Positions 18,641 through 27,342 of a stretch of 64,000 nt of DNA are shown piece after piece (position 1 is the stretch's first letter; each line of letters starts with the position of its first letter). The stretch covers positions 434,001-498,000 of the forward strand of contig CAVUZG010000004.1 in the NCBI GenBank assembly GCA_963745945.1, read 5' to 3'. The DNA is from DATFVA01 sp963745945 (lineage in GTDB: Bacteria; Bacteroidota; Ignavibacteria; Ignavibacteriales; Ignavibacteriaceae). The notes below the pieces were generated by a model, which was not told the origin of the DNA, ran no database searches, and saw nothing but the letters and a program-made list of their open reading frames with translations. Made by a program: the position numbers and the translations under genes.

Positions 18641-21612
18641 TATTTTAATTTCCTTAATTTGTCTTGTGCTTCATGCCCGTACTGATCACCTTTATGTTTT
18701 GTAAGCACAGCTCTATAATATTCCTTTGCCTTACTATAATCTTCTTTTTCTGTATATAAATCACCAAGTTTCATATAAGATTTTGTAAGCCATTCATCAT
18801 AAGCTGAAAATACAGTTCTCACTTTTTCAAGCACATCAATGGCTTCATCTTTATTTCCTTCTTCGGCTAAAGTTACACCAAAAAAATACTGAGCTTTAGC
18901 CCCAATATCATCTGCTCTGGACTCTGCAAGGTTTTTAAAATAAAATTCCGCATTGCTATACCTTGCCGCAGAAAGTTCTATCATTCCCAATTCAAGCTTG
19001 GCTTTATCTGCAAAAATAGTTCCGCTATAGTATTGTACAACATCCTGAAATACGCTGTAAGCATTATCGGGATCCTGTTTGTTACTGTAAGTAACACCTT
19101 TCATAAAAACTATTTCTGCAATCCTTGGAGATTTTGGTATCTTATCAATTGCTTTATTATAAATTTCGATTGCAGAATCATAATCTTTCTCAACATTGTA
19201 AATATTCCCTATCTCTAGTACGGCAGCACCGGCGGCTTCACTATTTGGATAAGAACCAAAGACTTTTTTAAAATTAAATACTGCCTCTTCATTCTGATTC
19301 AGATTTTGGGCACTCTTGCCAATCCAATAATACGCATCGGGGACCTGTTTACTGGATGGATAATCCGAAACGAATTCTTTGTAACTTATTTCAGCTTTTT
19401 CATAATCACGCATACTGTAATAGATCTCACCCTTTTTAAATAAAAGCTGATCTGAAAAATTTAATCCGGGATTTTTAGAAACAAAATTATCAATTAGTGC
19501 AATAGCCTTTGATGGTTCATTCTTTGCAACATAGCAGTATTGTATCCCGTTAACTGCATCGAAAACATAATTTGATGAAGGATATAAAGCGACTACTTTT
19601 TCATAATTTATTATCGCGGAATCATACTTGGCCTGATTAAAATATGCATCTCCAATTGAATAATATACTAACGGAGTTAGTGAAGAATTAGGATATACCT
19701 GCATCAGGTTTCTGTATTTTAGAATCGCTTCATTAAAATTTTCTTTTTGAAAATAAATCCATCCAATGGTAAAAAGTGAACCCTGTGCATATTGTGATTC
19801 AGGAAATCTTTGCTGAAGATTATTAAACTCGTTTATGGCTTCATCAGTACTGCCTGCTTTATACAAAGCCTGTGCAAACTGGTAATAGCCGTATGGATCT
19901 GTTAAAGAAGCAGAACCTCCCGCAAATAGATTTTTATAAATTCTGCTTGCAGCAGCGTAATCTTTACTACCATAATAACTGTCTGCCAACCTGAGTTTTA
20001 CATCTATAATACGTTTATCATCAGGATATTTCTTCACAAAATCCGAAAAACTGTTTGCCGCATTTTCAAAGTTCCTCTGATTAAAATAACAGTAAGCTTT
20101 CCCGTATAAACTCTGAGCCGAAACAGATGAGTCTTTCGAATCAACTTTTAGGTAATATTTCAAAGCATCCTGGTATTTTCCCTCTGCGTAATAACTTTCT
20201 CCCAGGTAAAAATTTATCTTGTCCTTTTCAACTCCCGATTCTGAAATATCAATTTCGTTAAGATATTCAATTGCCTTTTCATAGTTCCCATTGAAATAAT
20301 AAGTAGTACCAAGACCAAGTTTAGCCCTGTTAATAAGCTCAGGTTTTTTAACTGAAAGCGCTATTACCTTATTAAAATAATCTGCAGCTTTGTTATAATC
20401 TTTCTTGTCAAGTGAAATTTCTCCAAGCATTGTTTGCGCCCTGGCTTTTATATCAGGATTATCAGAATTAGCGGCGGCTTTTAAATAACTTTCAGAAGTA
20501 TTATAATTTTTAGAATCAAAATAGTAACCCCCCAGTTGATATCTTACATCATTAGCTAATTCACTTCCCGGATATTTATTCAGAAATTCGTTGTATATCT
20601 TAAAAGCATCTTCATCTTTCCCGGCATAACGCTTTGATTCAGCCTTCCAGTAAAATGATTTTATAGCAAGTGAATCATCCCCGGTTGAAAGTGTGTTGAA
20701 AAGATTATAAGCATCATCGTATTTCTTCTGTTGAAAATAAGTCCATGCCAATCCATACTGTGAATCTCTGAAAATATCAGATGCAGGAAATTTCTGCAAA
20801 AGCTCATTATAAGTTTTTTCAGCATTATTGTATTCCTGAACCCTGTAATATGAATTACCAAGTAAATAAAGACTTTCAGAATAAATATCTGCGGGCAGAT
20901 TTGTTAGCCTCGGATTATTTAGTTCAAGAATTGAAGATTGATAATCTTTTAACTTAAAATAACAAACTCCAATTCTTAATTGTGCTGAAAGAGCGAGCGG
21001 ACTATTCAGATGATACGAAAGCAACCTGTCGTAGTATTTAACAGCCTTATCATATTCACCGGTTTTTTCATATGTATTTGCAAGTGTAAATATCGAATAA
21101 TCCAGGTACTTATTGTTTTTTTTGTTATTTACTGCTTCTTCCAGAAAGGAAATAGCATCCTTCAGCCTGTTTTGCTCAGTGTACGATTCACCTATCCAGT
21201 AAAGTGCTGAACCGGTGTGTTCAGTTTCAGGATATTCATTTAGAAGTCGCTGAAGATATTTTCTGCTTTTATCATACTCTTTCTCTTCAAAATAAATTAT
21301 ACCAAGCTTGTACAAAGCTTTATAGCGGAATGCAGACCAGCTAAAGTTGTTTACTAAAAATTCAAATCCAGATGCAGCAGCAAATTTTTCACCTGTATTT
21401 AAAAGTGCGTCAGAATAATAATATTTAGCTGTAGCGAATAATTCATCGGATAATTTATAATCGGAAAAGAAGTTATCAAACAAACCTACCGCAGTTACAT
21501 ATTGTTGATTATTATATGCAGTCATTGCCTGATTATATTCATCAGCTGTTGTCTGCGGAAAGATTGCAGAAATTGAAACTAATGTGAATATTGTAATTAA
21601 ATAATTCTTCAA
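18640..21612 (-). CDS. large periplasmic TPR protein
   Basis: 990 residues. A signal peptide (TLVSISAIFPQ) is followed by about 25 tetratricopeptide repeats, such as ALYKLGIIYFEEKEYDKSRK and SALYWIGESYTEQNRLKDAI. Many repeats match the YbgF/CpoB-type pattern 'YP-S-...-A-Y-x-L-G'. Such proteins are protein-binding solenoids; CpoB-like proteins work with Tol and cell-wall enzymes during division. It heads the group TPR, barrel, HU-SPOR, ExbB, ExbD, TonB, all on one strand with small gaps, so it probably belongs to an envelope energy-transduction complex. Confidence 0.85.
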   Translation of the reverse strand: MKNYLITIFTLVSISAIFPQTTADEYNQAMTAYNNQQYVTAVGLFDNFFSDYKLSDELFATAKYYYSDALLNTGEKFAAASGFEFLVNNFSWSAFRYKALYKLGIIYFEEKEYDKSRKYLQRLLNEYPETEHTGSALYWIGESYTEQNRLKDAISFLEEAVNNKKNNKYLDYSIFTLANTYEKTGEYDKAVKYYDRLLSYHLNSPLALSAQLRIGVCYFKLKDYQSSILELNNPRLTNLPADIYSESLYLLGNSYYRVQEYNNAEKTYNELLQKFPASDIFRDSQYGLAWTYFQQKKYDDAYNLFNTLSTGDDSLAIKSFYWKAESKRYAGKDEDAFKIYNEFLNKYPGSELANDVRYQLGGYYFDSKNYNTSESYLKAAANSDNPDIKARAQTMLGEISLDKKDYNKAADYFNKVIALSVKKPELINRAKLGLGTTYYFNGNYEKAIEYLNEIDISESGVEKDKINFYLGESYYAEGKYQDALKYYLKVDSKDSSVSAQSLYGKAYCYFNQRNFENAANSFSDFVKKYPDDKRIIDVKLRLADSYYGSKDYAAASRIYKNLFAGGSASLTDPYGYYQFAQALYKAGSTDEAINEFNNLQQRFPESQYAQGSLFTIGWIYFQKENFNEAILKYRNLMQVYPNSSLTPLVYYSIGDAYFNQAKYDSAIINYEKVVALYPSSNYVFDAVNGIQYCYVAKNEPSKAIALIDNFVSKNPGLNFSDQLLFKKGEIYYSMRDYEKAEISYKEFVSDYPSSKQVPDAYYWIGKSAQNLNQNEEAVFNFKKVFGSYPNSEAAGAAVLEIGNIYNVEKDYDSAIEIYNKAIDKIPKSPRIAEIVFMKGVTYSNKQDPDNAYSVFQDVVQYYSGTIFADKAKLELGMIELSAARYSNAEFYFKNLAESRADDIGAKAQYFFGVTLAEEGNKDEAIDVLEKVRTVFSAYDEWLTKSYMKLGDLYTEKEDYSKAKEYYRAVLTKHKGDQYGHEAQDKLRKLK

Positions 21613-21619
21613 GATATCT

Positions 21620-22441
21620 TTACCAGCCTGTTAAAGAAAAAACGATTATACCACCCGTTAAACCTGCAACAAGATTTACAAAATCATTATTTATAAAATT
21701 AATTCCATGGATTTTCTCTGCAGTTGTTTCACAATGTATTTTATTATCAATTATTCTTCCACATTTTAAACATTTGTACTGCACCTGTAATGTAGTTCCT
21801 AAAATGGAATCGAGAGCACTGGCTGCAAATCCACTGAATGTGATTAACAATATAAAACCAATTTGTTGTTTGTCAATCCATATTGCTGCAATCAAAGAGA
21901 TGCAGAATGCTCCGGCTAAAGAACCAATAAATCCCGCAAACGAAACTCCACCCGACGTACCGGGTTCAACTTTTTTGAAATTTAAAATATCATACGTTTT
22001 ATGTCTGGTCAAGGTTCCAATTTCAGTTGCCCAAGTGTCTGCACAAGCAGCAGCAATTATTCCCGAATAAACGGAAAACCATATTTGATTCGGAATAAAA
22101 TAATTGATGACTACTAAAACTCCACCTAGTCCTCCATTTGCAACTACCTGAAAAAAATCCCTTGATCCTGATTTCTGAAAATATTTATTAACTGCCGGAT
22201 TTTTTTTCTCTCTAATCTTTGAGAGTACGCTTGAGAGAACAAAAAAAGAGAAAATCGAAAGAGTCCACTGCCAGCCGCCAAAACTAAAAATCAAAAAAGC
22301 TAAAATAAATGTTGCCAGACTACCGCTGATTTTAAGAAATTTCACCTTTAATGAAATAATGGCAATTAATAGAGAAAGAAAAAATCCCTGGAAGAATTGA
22401 TTAGAGAAAAATGAAATGCCCGGTTCAATTAGAAATATCAA
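21620..22441 (-). CDS. DUF92 integral membrane protein
   Basis: 273 residues with about six membrane segments and the DUF92 hallmarks: AAACADTWATEIGTL, GTSGGVSFAGFIGSLAGAF and FAASALDSILGTTLQ. A CxxC pair (YKCLKCGRIIDNKIHCETT) lies before the last helix. A plant member of this family (VTE6) is a phytyl-phosphate kinase, so a lipid-phosphate kinase role is possible but unproven here. It is 7 bases upstream of the TPR gene and probably shares its transcript. Confidence 0.85.
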   Translation of the reverse strand: MIFLIEPGISFFSNQFFQGFFLSLLIAIISLKVKFLKISGSLATFILAFLIFSFGGWQWTLSIFSFFVLSSVLSKIREKKNPAVNKYFQKSGSRDFFQVVANGGLGGVLVVINYFIPNQIWFSVYSGIIAAACADTWATEIGTLTRHKTYDILNFKKVEPGTSGGVSFAGFIGSLAGAFCISLIAAIWIDKQQIGFILLITFSGFAASALDSILGTTLQVQYKCLKCGRIIDNKIHCETTAEKIHGINFINNDFVNLVAGLTGGIIVFSLTGW

Positions 22442-22549
22442 ATGCTGCTGCCCTGAAAAAATATTTTCTCAGTTTTAATGCACAATATAGTTTTTATGCT
22501 TTTATAAAGTCAATGCTTAAAATAGCATATAGCTTTTCACTTAAAGACA

Positions 22550-22582
22550 TTTGTTAAAGATAACTTGCTCTTTGTATATTTG
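22550..22582 (+). promoter_or_regulatory. Bacteroidota-type promoter
   Basis: TTTG at about 22550-22553 and TATATTTG at about 22575-22582, separated by 21 bases, match the Bacteroidota housekeeping promoter (TTTG, 19-21 bases, TAnnTTTG). It lies about 80 bases before the start of the plus-strand barrel gene. Confidence 0.6.
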
Positions 22583-22660
22583 TGGTAATTGTGCGCAGAA
22601 GAATTCTTACTTAACGGTTTTTTAGGTATAATTTATATTCATATAATTAAAGGATTGAAA

Positions 22661-23248
22661 ATGAAAAAATCATTTATACTGTTTTTATTTATCGCCGTTA
22701 CATTTTTTTCGTATCAAAATGTTCAGGCACAAAGTATTGATCTTGGATTTGGCGGAGGATTAACCTTTGTTCAATCACCGGCTTACTATACTGATGTTGC
22801 CAAATTTTCTTCGGAATATCATGTTGGAATAAAAGGTAAATTGAATTTTCCGTTTTTTCCGATTACTCCAATCGGATTTATTGATTATCACTTCCTCAAC
22901 GGAACTAATTCTACTCCATTAGGAGATTTTGAAGCTAAACAAAATATCCTTTCAATTGGTCTCGGGGGTGAATTGACTCTTGTTCCCGGTCCTTTAAGCC
23001 CTTATGTAGGATTGGACTTTGAGTTTAATAACTTTGGCGATTTCACAACAACAATTGCCGGAGTAGAAACAAAATCCGGAGGAACTTCCAGATCAGGATT
23101 AGGAATCGGTGCAGGTGTAATGATTAAATTGATTCCGGTTTTTAACATTGATTTAGGATTGAAATACCAGATGTTGAATCTTTTCGGAAAAAAAGATGGG
23201 GAGGAAACGATCGGAATAATTAATCTGAATGCGGCTATATTCTTTTAG
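22661..23248 (+). CDS. small outer-membrane beta-barrel protein
   Basis: 195 residues from the ATG at 22661, which follows AAAGGATTGAAA and opens a clean signal peptide (MKKSFILFLFIAV...VQAQ). A longer frame from 22589 adds 24 residues with no sense as a leader, so I reject that start. The mature protein alternates Gly and aromatic residues (IDLGFGGGLTFVQ, VGIKGKLNFPFFPITPIG, FNIDLGLKYQMLNLFG), typical of an 8-stranded OmpW/OmpA-like barrel. A Bacteroidota-type promoter lies just upstream. Confidence 0.75.
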   Translation: MKKSFILFLFIAVTFFSYQNVQAQSIDLGFGGGLTFVQSPAYYTDVAKFSSEYHVGIKGKLNFPFFPITPIGFIDYHFLNGTNSTPLGDFEAKQNILSIGLGGELTLVPGPLSPYVGLDFEFNNFGDFTTTIAGVETKSGGTSRSGLGIGAGVMIKLIPVFNIDLGLKYQMLNLFGKKDGEETIGIINLNAAIFF

Positions 23249-23922
23249 GTTTTAGTTTTGGGAGGAAGAATTAATTTTTCTTCCTTCCTTTTCATTAATG
23301 AGTATAAAACCTTTTCGCCTAATTTCACGCAATCATTCCTGTTAAATAGTGATATTGATTTTATTACCGTATTAATTTCTTTCCAGGTTAAACCTAATCG
23401 ATGTCCCCCGTTAATATGAGAGTAAAGCTGACTTTCAAATTTTAATGCTGAAAGAACAGCTATGTTACAAATTTCTCTTTCTTTAAGAGATAATCCTTTT
23501 CTCCCAAATACTTTTCCATATCCTTCAGTAACAAGCCAATCGGAAAGTTCAGGTGAAAATGAATTTATGTTTGAAATAAGTTTCTCATATTTATCTCCGT
23601 AAATTTTCCGGCAGTTCTTTTCTCCCCTTTCCCTGAATAAAGAAATGTCCCATTCTTCCTTTAGTTTTTCACTCAGATCAAAAATCTCTGTATAAATTGA
23701 AAGTGCAATTAGTGCGGAAGGATAACCGGCAAATAAATATGTTTGGAGCAAGGCTTCGTACATTTTGGTTTTATTAAATTTTTTCTTTTTCAGAATTAAA
23801 AGAATTTCTCTTATTTCTTTTTCTCTCCTGAGCACTGCGGAAGCACTTAGGAGTGTAAGACTACATAAAGTATAATCCTGCCTGGAGGTTTGAGATTTCA
23901 GGAAAGATTTGATTTTATCCAT
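23245..23922 (-). CDS. carboxymuconolactone-decarboxylase-like protein (AhpD fold)
   Basis: 225 residues of two-part helical layout. The C-terminal half has the CMD pattern YGKVFGRKGLSLKEREICNI, then SALKFESQLYSHINGGHRLG. The reactive CxxC of AhpD-type peroxidases is missing (FESQLYSH), so a redox role is unlikely. The N-terminal half (residues 40-110) looks like a diverged second copy (YEALLQTYLFAGYPSALIAL). Function unknown. It converges with the barrel gene and overlaps its end by 4 bases. Confidence 0.65.
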   Translation of the reverse strand: MDKIKSFLKSQTSRQDYTLCSLTLLSASAVLRREKEIREILLILKKKKFNKTKMYEALLQTYLFAGYPSALIALSIYTEIFDLSEKLKEEWDISLFRERGEKNCRKIYGDKYEKLISNINSFSPELSDWLVTEGYGKVFGRKGLSLKEREICNIAVLSALKFESQLYSHINGGHRLGLTWKEINTVIKSISLFNRNDCVKLGEKVLYSLMKRKEEKLILPPKTKT

Positions 23923-23932
23923 AACATAAAAA

Positions 23933-23954
23933 ACCCCCGCTTTTTAGCGAGGGT
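23933..23954 (-). terminator. rho-independent terminator of the TPR gene
   Basis: The plus strand reads ACCCCCGCT, TTTT, AGCGAGGGT with A/T runs on both sides, 26 bases after the stop of the minus-strand TPR gene. On the minus strand the hairpin is followed by TTTTTTATG. It separates that gene from the CMD-like gene downstream. Confidence 0.75.
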
Positions 23955-23979
23955 AAAACAATATCTTTTTTATAAAAAA

Positions 23980-24744
23980 TTATTTAAGAACTGATAGTTC
24001 ATATTCGGCTGTTTTTTTATACGTGGCATCCGATTTAGCCTGGTTGAACATCTCTTTTGCCTTTTCTGTATCACCTTTTCCCTTATAAGCAACGCCCATA
24101 TAATAATATGGTCCGCCTTTACCAATTGTGGAACGATATTTTAATGCATTTTCAGCGGCAGAAATAGCATTATCCCATTCACCTATTTCGGAATAAATTT
24201 TTGACAGGGATAAATATGCAGCATCATAATTATTATTTTCAACTGCTTTCTGGAGATATTCAATTCCTTTTTTGGAATTTCCTTCTGTGATTGCAACATT
24301 ACCCATTTTAGCGTATGCTATTGCAAGATTCTTTTTGACAGCAGATTTTATATTTGCACTCTTCGTAGTTTCTAAGACTTTTTCAAAATTTTCAACTGCT
24401 TTCTCATAATTCCCCATTGAAAAATATACACCGCCAAGAGCATTATAACCGGCATCAAAATCTGTTTTGGCTTTTAAGCTTGATTCAAGCGCATCCTTAG
24501 CTTCATCCAGTTTGCTCAGTTTTTTAAGGGCAATTCCTTTCTGATAATAAATCCGGTAATCCTTCTCAATGGCTAATGCCTGATCATAACTTTCAACTGC
24601 ACCGGTATAATTGCCCGCTTTTAATTTTTGATTACCGTCATTATAAAGTTTGCCTGCCTCAGGTTTCATATCCTGAGCAAAAACTGAAGCGGTAATCAGA
24701 ATACTAAAAAATACACTAAACAAGACTTTGATTGGAGTCTTCAT
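23980..24744 (-). CDS. periplasmic TPR protein
   Basis: 254 residues. A signal peptide (FFSILITASVFAQ) is followed by six or so TPR units: LYNDGNQKLKAGNYTGAVES, then GYNALGGVYFSMGNYEKAVE, and later YYYMGVAYKGKGDTEKAKEM. It is a protein-interaction scaffold of unknown partner. It is a single-gene unit between the tRNA-Leu gene and a strong terminator. Confidence 0.8.
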   Translation of the reverse strand: MKTPIKVLFSVFFSILITASVFAQDMKPEAGKLYNDGNQKLKAGNYTGAVESYDQALAIEKDYRIYYQKGIALKKLSKLDEAKDALESSLKAKTDFDAGYNALGGVYFSMGNYEKAVENFEKVLETTKSANIKSAVKKNLAIAYAKMGNVAITEGNSKKGIEYLQKAVENNNYDAAYLSLSKIYSEIGEWDNAISAAENALKYRSTIGKGGPYYYMGVAYKGKGDTEKAKEMFNQAKSDATYKKTAEYELSVLK

Positions 24745-24782
24745 AAATACTTCCTCTATTTATTTGGTCCTAAAATATTTAG

Positions 24783-24866
24783 TGCGGAAGACGGGACTTG
24801 AACCCGTACGCCAATTAAGGCACTACCCCCTCAAGATAGCGTGTATACCAATTTCACCACTTCCGC
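24783..24866 (-). tRNA. tRNA-Leu (anticodon GAG)
   Basis: Class II tRNA on the minus strand. The acceptor stem is GCGGAAG/CTTCCGC. The anticodon stem CTATC/GGTAG closes the loop TTGAGGG, giving anticodon GAG (codon CUC). A long variable arm (TGCCTTAATTGGCG) and the T arm CGGGTTCAAGTCCCG follow. The discriminator is A; CCA is not encoded. It lies 38 bases upstream of the TPR gene. Confidence 0.93.
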
Positions 24867-24976
24867 AAATTTCAGGTGGAAAAGATATATCCGATATTTC
24901 AGAAAATCAACCCTAATTCAGCGTAATTTTTTACTAAAGTTACCTTTTGTTTACTTTCCGGAATGTGATTTGTTCC

Positions 24977-25447
24977 TTACCTCATGTCATCCGGCGGTAG
25001 TTGACGCCCTTTTAATAATATGCGTCTTATTTCATCCCTGAATTTTTTTTCAAAAACAATTAGCTTTGCCACCTGCACATTAGTAAGAATATCATACAGT
25101 GAGTTAATAAATTGCGAGTGAAGAGTAGCTATCTGCTTTTCCAGAGTTAAATATTTACTAACAAGATCCTTATATCCTGATTCATCTTTATTAGAAAACT
25201 TCGAATCAAGACTCTCAACAATTGTAATAAGAGAGTCATTCAAATCATCCATTTTACCACGGAATTCGTTTCTACGTGCAAAAAATTTCAGAGTTGTCTG
25301 CTCATCCATATCCAAAGCTTCAATTAATTTTATTTTTTCCAGTTGTTCTATTTTTTCCCTGGGACCTTTATGATCTCTTCTACCCTGGGCGTTTAATACG
25401 ACAGGTATAATTAAAAATATCAACAGAAGAGTTATACTTTTTTTCAT
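24977..25447 (-). CDS. periplasmic helical protein of the sigma/anti-sigma operon (Spy/CnrX-like?)
   Basis: 156 residues. A signal peptide (LIIPVVLNAQ) is followed by an all-helical, charged chain: REKIEQLEKIKLIEALDMDE and NEFRGKMDDLNDSL, resembling in size and style the Spy/CpxP/ZraP/CnrX group of periplasmic helical hooks. No LTxxQ motif is exact. It is the third gene after an ECF sigma factor and its putative anti-sigma factor, and the start overlaps the anti-sigma stop (ATGA). By analogy with CnrY-CnrX-CnrH it could be the periplasmic sensor; this is inference. Confidence 0.65.
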   Translation of the reverse strand: MKKSITLLLIFLIIPVVLNAQGRRDHKGPREKIEQLEKIKLIEALDMDEQTTLKFFARRNEFRGKMDDLNDSLITIVESLDSKFSNKDESGYKDLVSKYLTLEKQIATLHSQFINSLYDILTNVQVAKLIVFEKKFRDEIRRILLKGRQLPPDDMR

Positions 25448-26070
25448 TGTTTAGCTCCCTTAATAAAATCTTCATTAATTAATTGTGAATATAATTGATT
25501 TGCTTCTTTTTCGTCGAGTGAATTTATCAGATCATCTGTGTTTAAATAACTATCACCGAATGTTTTTTCTACTGAACTCGAGGATAAATCAAGTTCATTA
25601 TCCACCATGGTACTTACAATTGAATCAGTTTTAGAGGAAGCAGAATTAATTAAATCATTAATGGAATATTGATTCGAGTAGTGATTTAACGTTTCATTTA
25701 ATTCCTGTTCAGTAAAGGTTGTACTTAATTCGCTAAGATTTGAATAATTTACTGTCGTTCCGGGCTTAAATAAAATGAACAAAATTAGAATAACTGCTGC
25801 CACAGTTGATAATGAATAAGCAAGTTTCGAAAAAATAAATTTTTTCTTCTTTTGCTGATTTGCATAAAATGCCGGAAGAAGATTTATAAAATAAGATTCA
25901 TCAAGAGATGGTTCTGCATCTTTTTTCATTTCGGTAAGAAAGATTTTAACTTTTTCAAATTCTTTATTCAGTTCAGAATCATAAAGCAGATTTTTTTCAA
26001 ACTGAATTTTATCATTGGCAGTCATATCACCATCCAGGTATTTAACCATTTTTTCCAATTGCTTATTCAT
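25444..26070 (-). CDS. putative anti-sigma factor
   Basis: 208 residues. The cytoplasmic N-terminal part starts MNKQLEKMVKYLDGDMTAND, typical of anti-sigma factors that bind an ECF sigma. There is one membrane helix at about residues 85-103 (LSTVAAVILILFILF) and a Ser/Thr-rich periplasmic part. The zinc HxxxCxxC motif of ZAS proteins is absent. It overlaps the end of the sigma factor gene by 8 bases. Assignment rests on context and topology. Confidence 0.75.
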   Translation of the reverse strand: MNKQLEKMVKYLDGDMTANDKIQFEKNLLYDSELNKEFEKVKIFLTEMKKDAEPSLDESYFINLLPAFYANQQKKKKFIFSKLAYSLSTVAAVILILFILFKPGTTVNYSNLSELSTTFTEQELNETLNHYSNQYSINDLINSASSKTDSIVSTMVDNELDLSSSSVEKTFGDSYLNTDDLINSLDEKEANQLYSQLINEDFIKGAKQ

Positions 26071-26614
26071 CTTCTTTCATTAACTCCATAATTTTATTTA
26101 ACGCATGAAAATAATTGGCTTTTAATCCGCCTTCGCTTCTGCCGGTTACTTCAGAAATTTCTTTATAACTCAAATCATCAAAATTTCTCATAATAAAAAC
26201 TTCTCTTTGTTTTACCGGAATTTTCTGTAACTGTTTTTCAATTTTTGCAAGTTTTTCTTTCTGCTCATAATTTTCAACTATATCTTCATTTGCACTGAGT
26301 GATTCTGCTCCGCTCTCTTCTAATCCGAAAAATTTTTTAACCTTGTTTCTGTTAAGAAAATTCAAAGTCCTTGTAGATGTTATTCTATAGATCCAAGTAT
26401 ATAATGATGACTGAAACCTGAACTTTTTAAGATTATCATAAATAACTATAAGAACCTGCTGAACAACTTCATCAGCATCAAGATGATTTCCCGTCATCCT
26501 GCGGGCATGCCAGTAAATTTTTTTTTGATACTTTTTAACGATTTCATTAAAAGCAGCTTCATCACCGGCATTAAATCTTCTAATTAATTCAAAATCAGGA
26601 TTCTGAACAGCCAT
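26063..26614 (-). CDS. ECF RNA polymerase sigma factor
   Basis: 183 residues. Region 2 is FNAGDEAAFNEIVKKYQKKI and HLDADEVVQQVLIVIYDNL. Region 4 is QLQKIPVKQREVFIMRNFDD, then LSYKEISEVTGRSEGGLKAN. The length fits ECF factors. It heads a three-gene operon with the anti-sigma factor and a periplasmic helical protein, and is divergent from a Spy-like gene whose promoter could be one of its targets. Confidence 0.93.
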   Translation of the reverse strand: MAVQNPDFELIRRFNAGDEAAFNEIVKKYQKKIYWHARRMTGNHLDADEVVQQVLIVIYDNLKKFRFQSSLYTWIYRITSTRTLNFLNRNKVKKFFGLEESGAESLSANEDIVENYEQKEKLAKIEKQLQKIPVKQREVFIMRNFDDLSYKEISEVTGRSEGGLKANYFHALNKIMELMKEDE

Positions 26615-26692
26615 TTTTCCTATAATTACTCATTTTTTAGACAATCCCTCATTATTAAAGGTTTAATACTAATGTTATTTAAACCCGTATAT

Positions 26693-26710
26693 AATTGAAC
26701 ATGTCCAATT
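26693..26710. promoter_or_regulatory. 18-bp near-perfect palindrome between divergent sigma and Spy-like genes
   Basis: AATTGAACATGTCCAATT pairs with itself except at one central-arm position on each side. It lies about 79 bases from the sigma factor start and 46 bases from the Spy-like start, so it could be an operator read in both directions. The binding protein is unknown. Confidence 0.4.
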
Positions 26711-26755
26711 ACCGAAAACTAAAATATAAACCGAACAAAATTTAGGGAGAATAAA

Positions 26756-27274
26756 TTGAAAAAGTTATCATTAATCGGAGGAATTATTTTAGCAGTATTA
26801 ATCGTTACTGCAGTAAATTTTTATCCTCAAAAAGTTGATCAGCACAAGGGAGAACAATTCCGGGGCAGAATGTTAGAAAAATTAAACTTAACAGATGAAC
26901 AAAAAAATAAGATTGAAAACCTCCGTTTCAAACACCAGGAGGAAATGATAGACCTTAAAGCAGATGTTCAGAAAAAACGTCTCGCTTTAAAAGAACTTCA
27001 ACATTCCGGAAATTATTCAAGAGCAGACTATCTTAATATGGTAAAAGATCTGAATTCCTCGCGAGATAAAATTGCAACAGCAATGGCGAACCACAGAATG
27101 GATGTTTATGAGTTATTGAATGATCAGCAGAAGAAAATATTTAATGAAATGCCGATGATGAGAGGTCCACGAGGTGAAGGAAGATGTATGATGCGTGATG
27201 GCAAAAGAATGATGCATAAAGGTGGAATGATGAACGGAAAACCTCCGATGGATGATCAGCAGAAAAACCAATAA
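26756..27274 (+). CDS. Spy/LTXXQ-family periplasmic protein with Met-rich tail
   Basis: 172 residues from a TTG start preceded by GGGAG. An N-terminal export helix (GGIILAVLIVTAVNFYPQ) is followed by the Spy-type segment MLEKLNLTDEQKNKIENLR and long charged helices. The last 40 residues are rich in Met, Gly, His and Arg (MMRGPRGEGRCMMRDG, RMMHKGGMMNGKPPM), a composition often linked to copper or silver binding. It is divergent from the ECF sigma operon and is a likely envelope or metal stress chaperone. Confidence 0.8.
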   Translation: MKKLSLIGGIILAVLIVTAVNFYPQKVDQHKGEQFRGRMLEKLNLTDEQKNKIENLRFKHQEEMIDLKADVQKKRLALKELQHSGNYSRADYLNMVKDLNSSRDKIATAMANHRMDVYELLNDQQKKIFNEMPMMRGPRGEGRCMMRDGKRMMHKGGMMNGKPPMDDQQKNQ

Positions 27275-27296
27275 ATTAATTTATTTTGTTCAAAAA

Positions 27297-27328
27297 GAAA
27301 AAGTCACGAGCAAATTCGTGGCTTTTTC
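27297..27328. terminator. bidirectional terminator
   Basis: GAAAAAGTCACGA, loop GCAAAT, TCGTGGCTTTTTC: a long hairpin with A and U runs on either side. It lies between the Spy-like gene (plus) and the SDR gene (minus), which converge, so it can end both transcripts. Confidence 0.85.
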
Positions 27329-27342
27329 TATTTAATCGGTTA

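Noticed and set aside
22589..22660. Longer N terminus for the barrel gene
   Set aside because: The extra 24 residues precede a complete signal peptide at the internal ATG with a good ribosome site.
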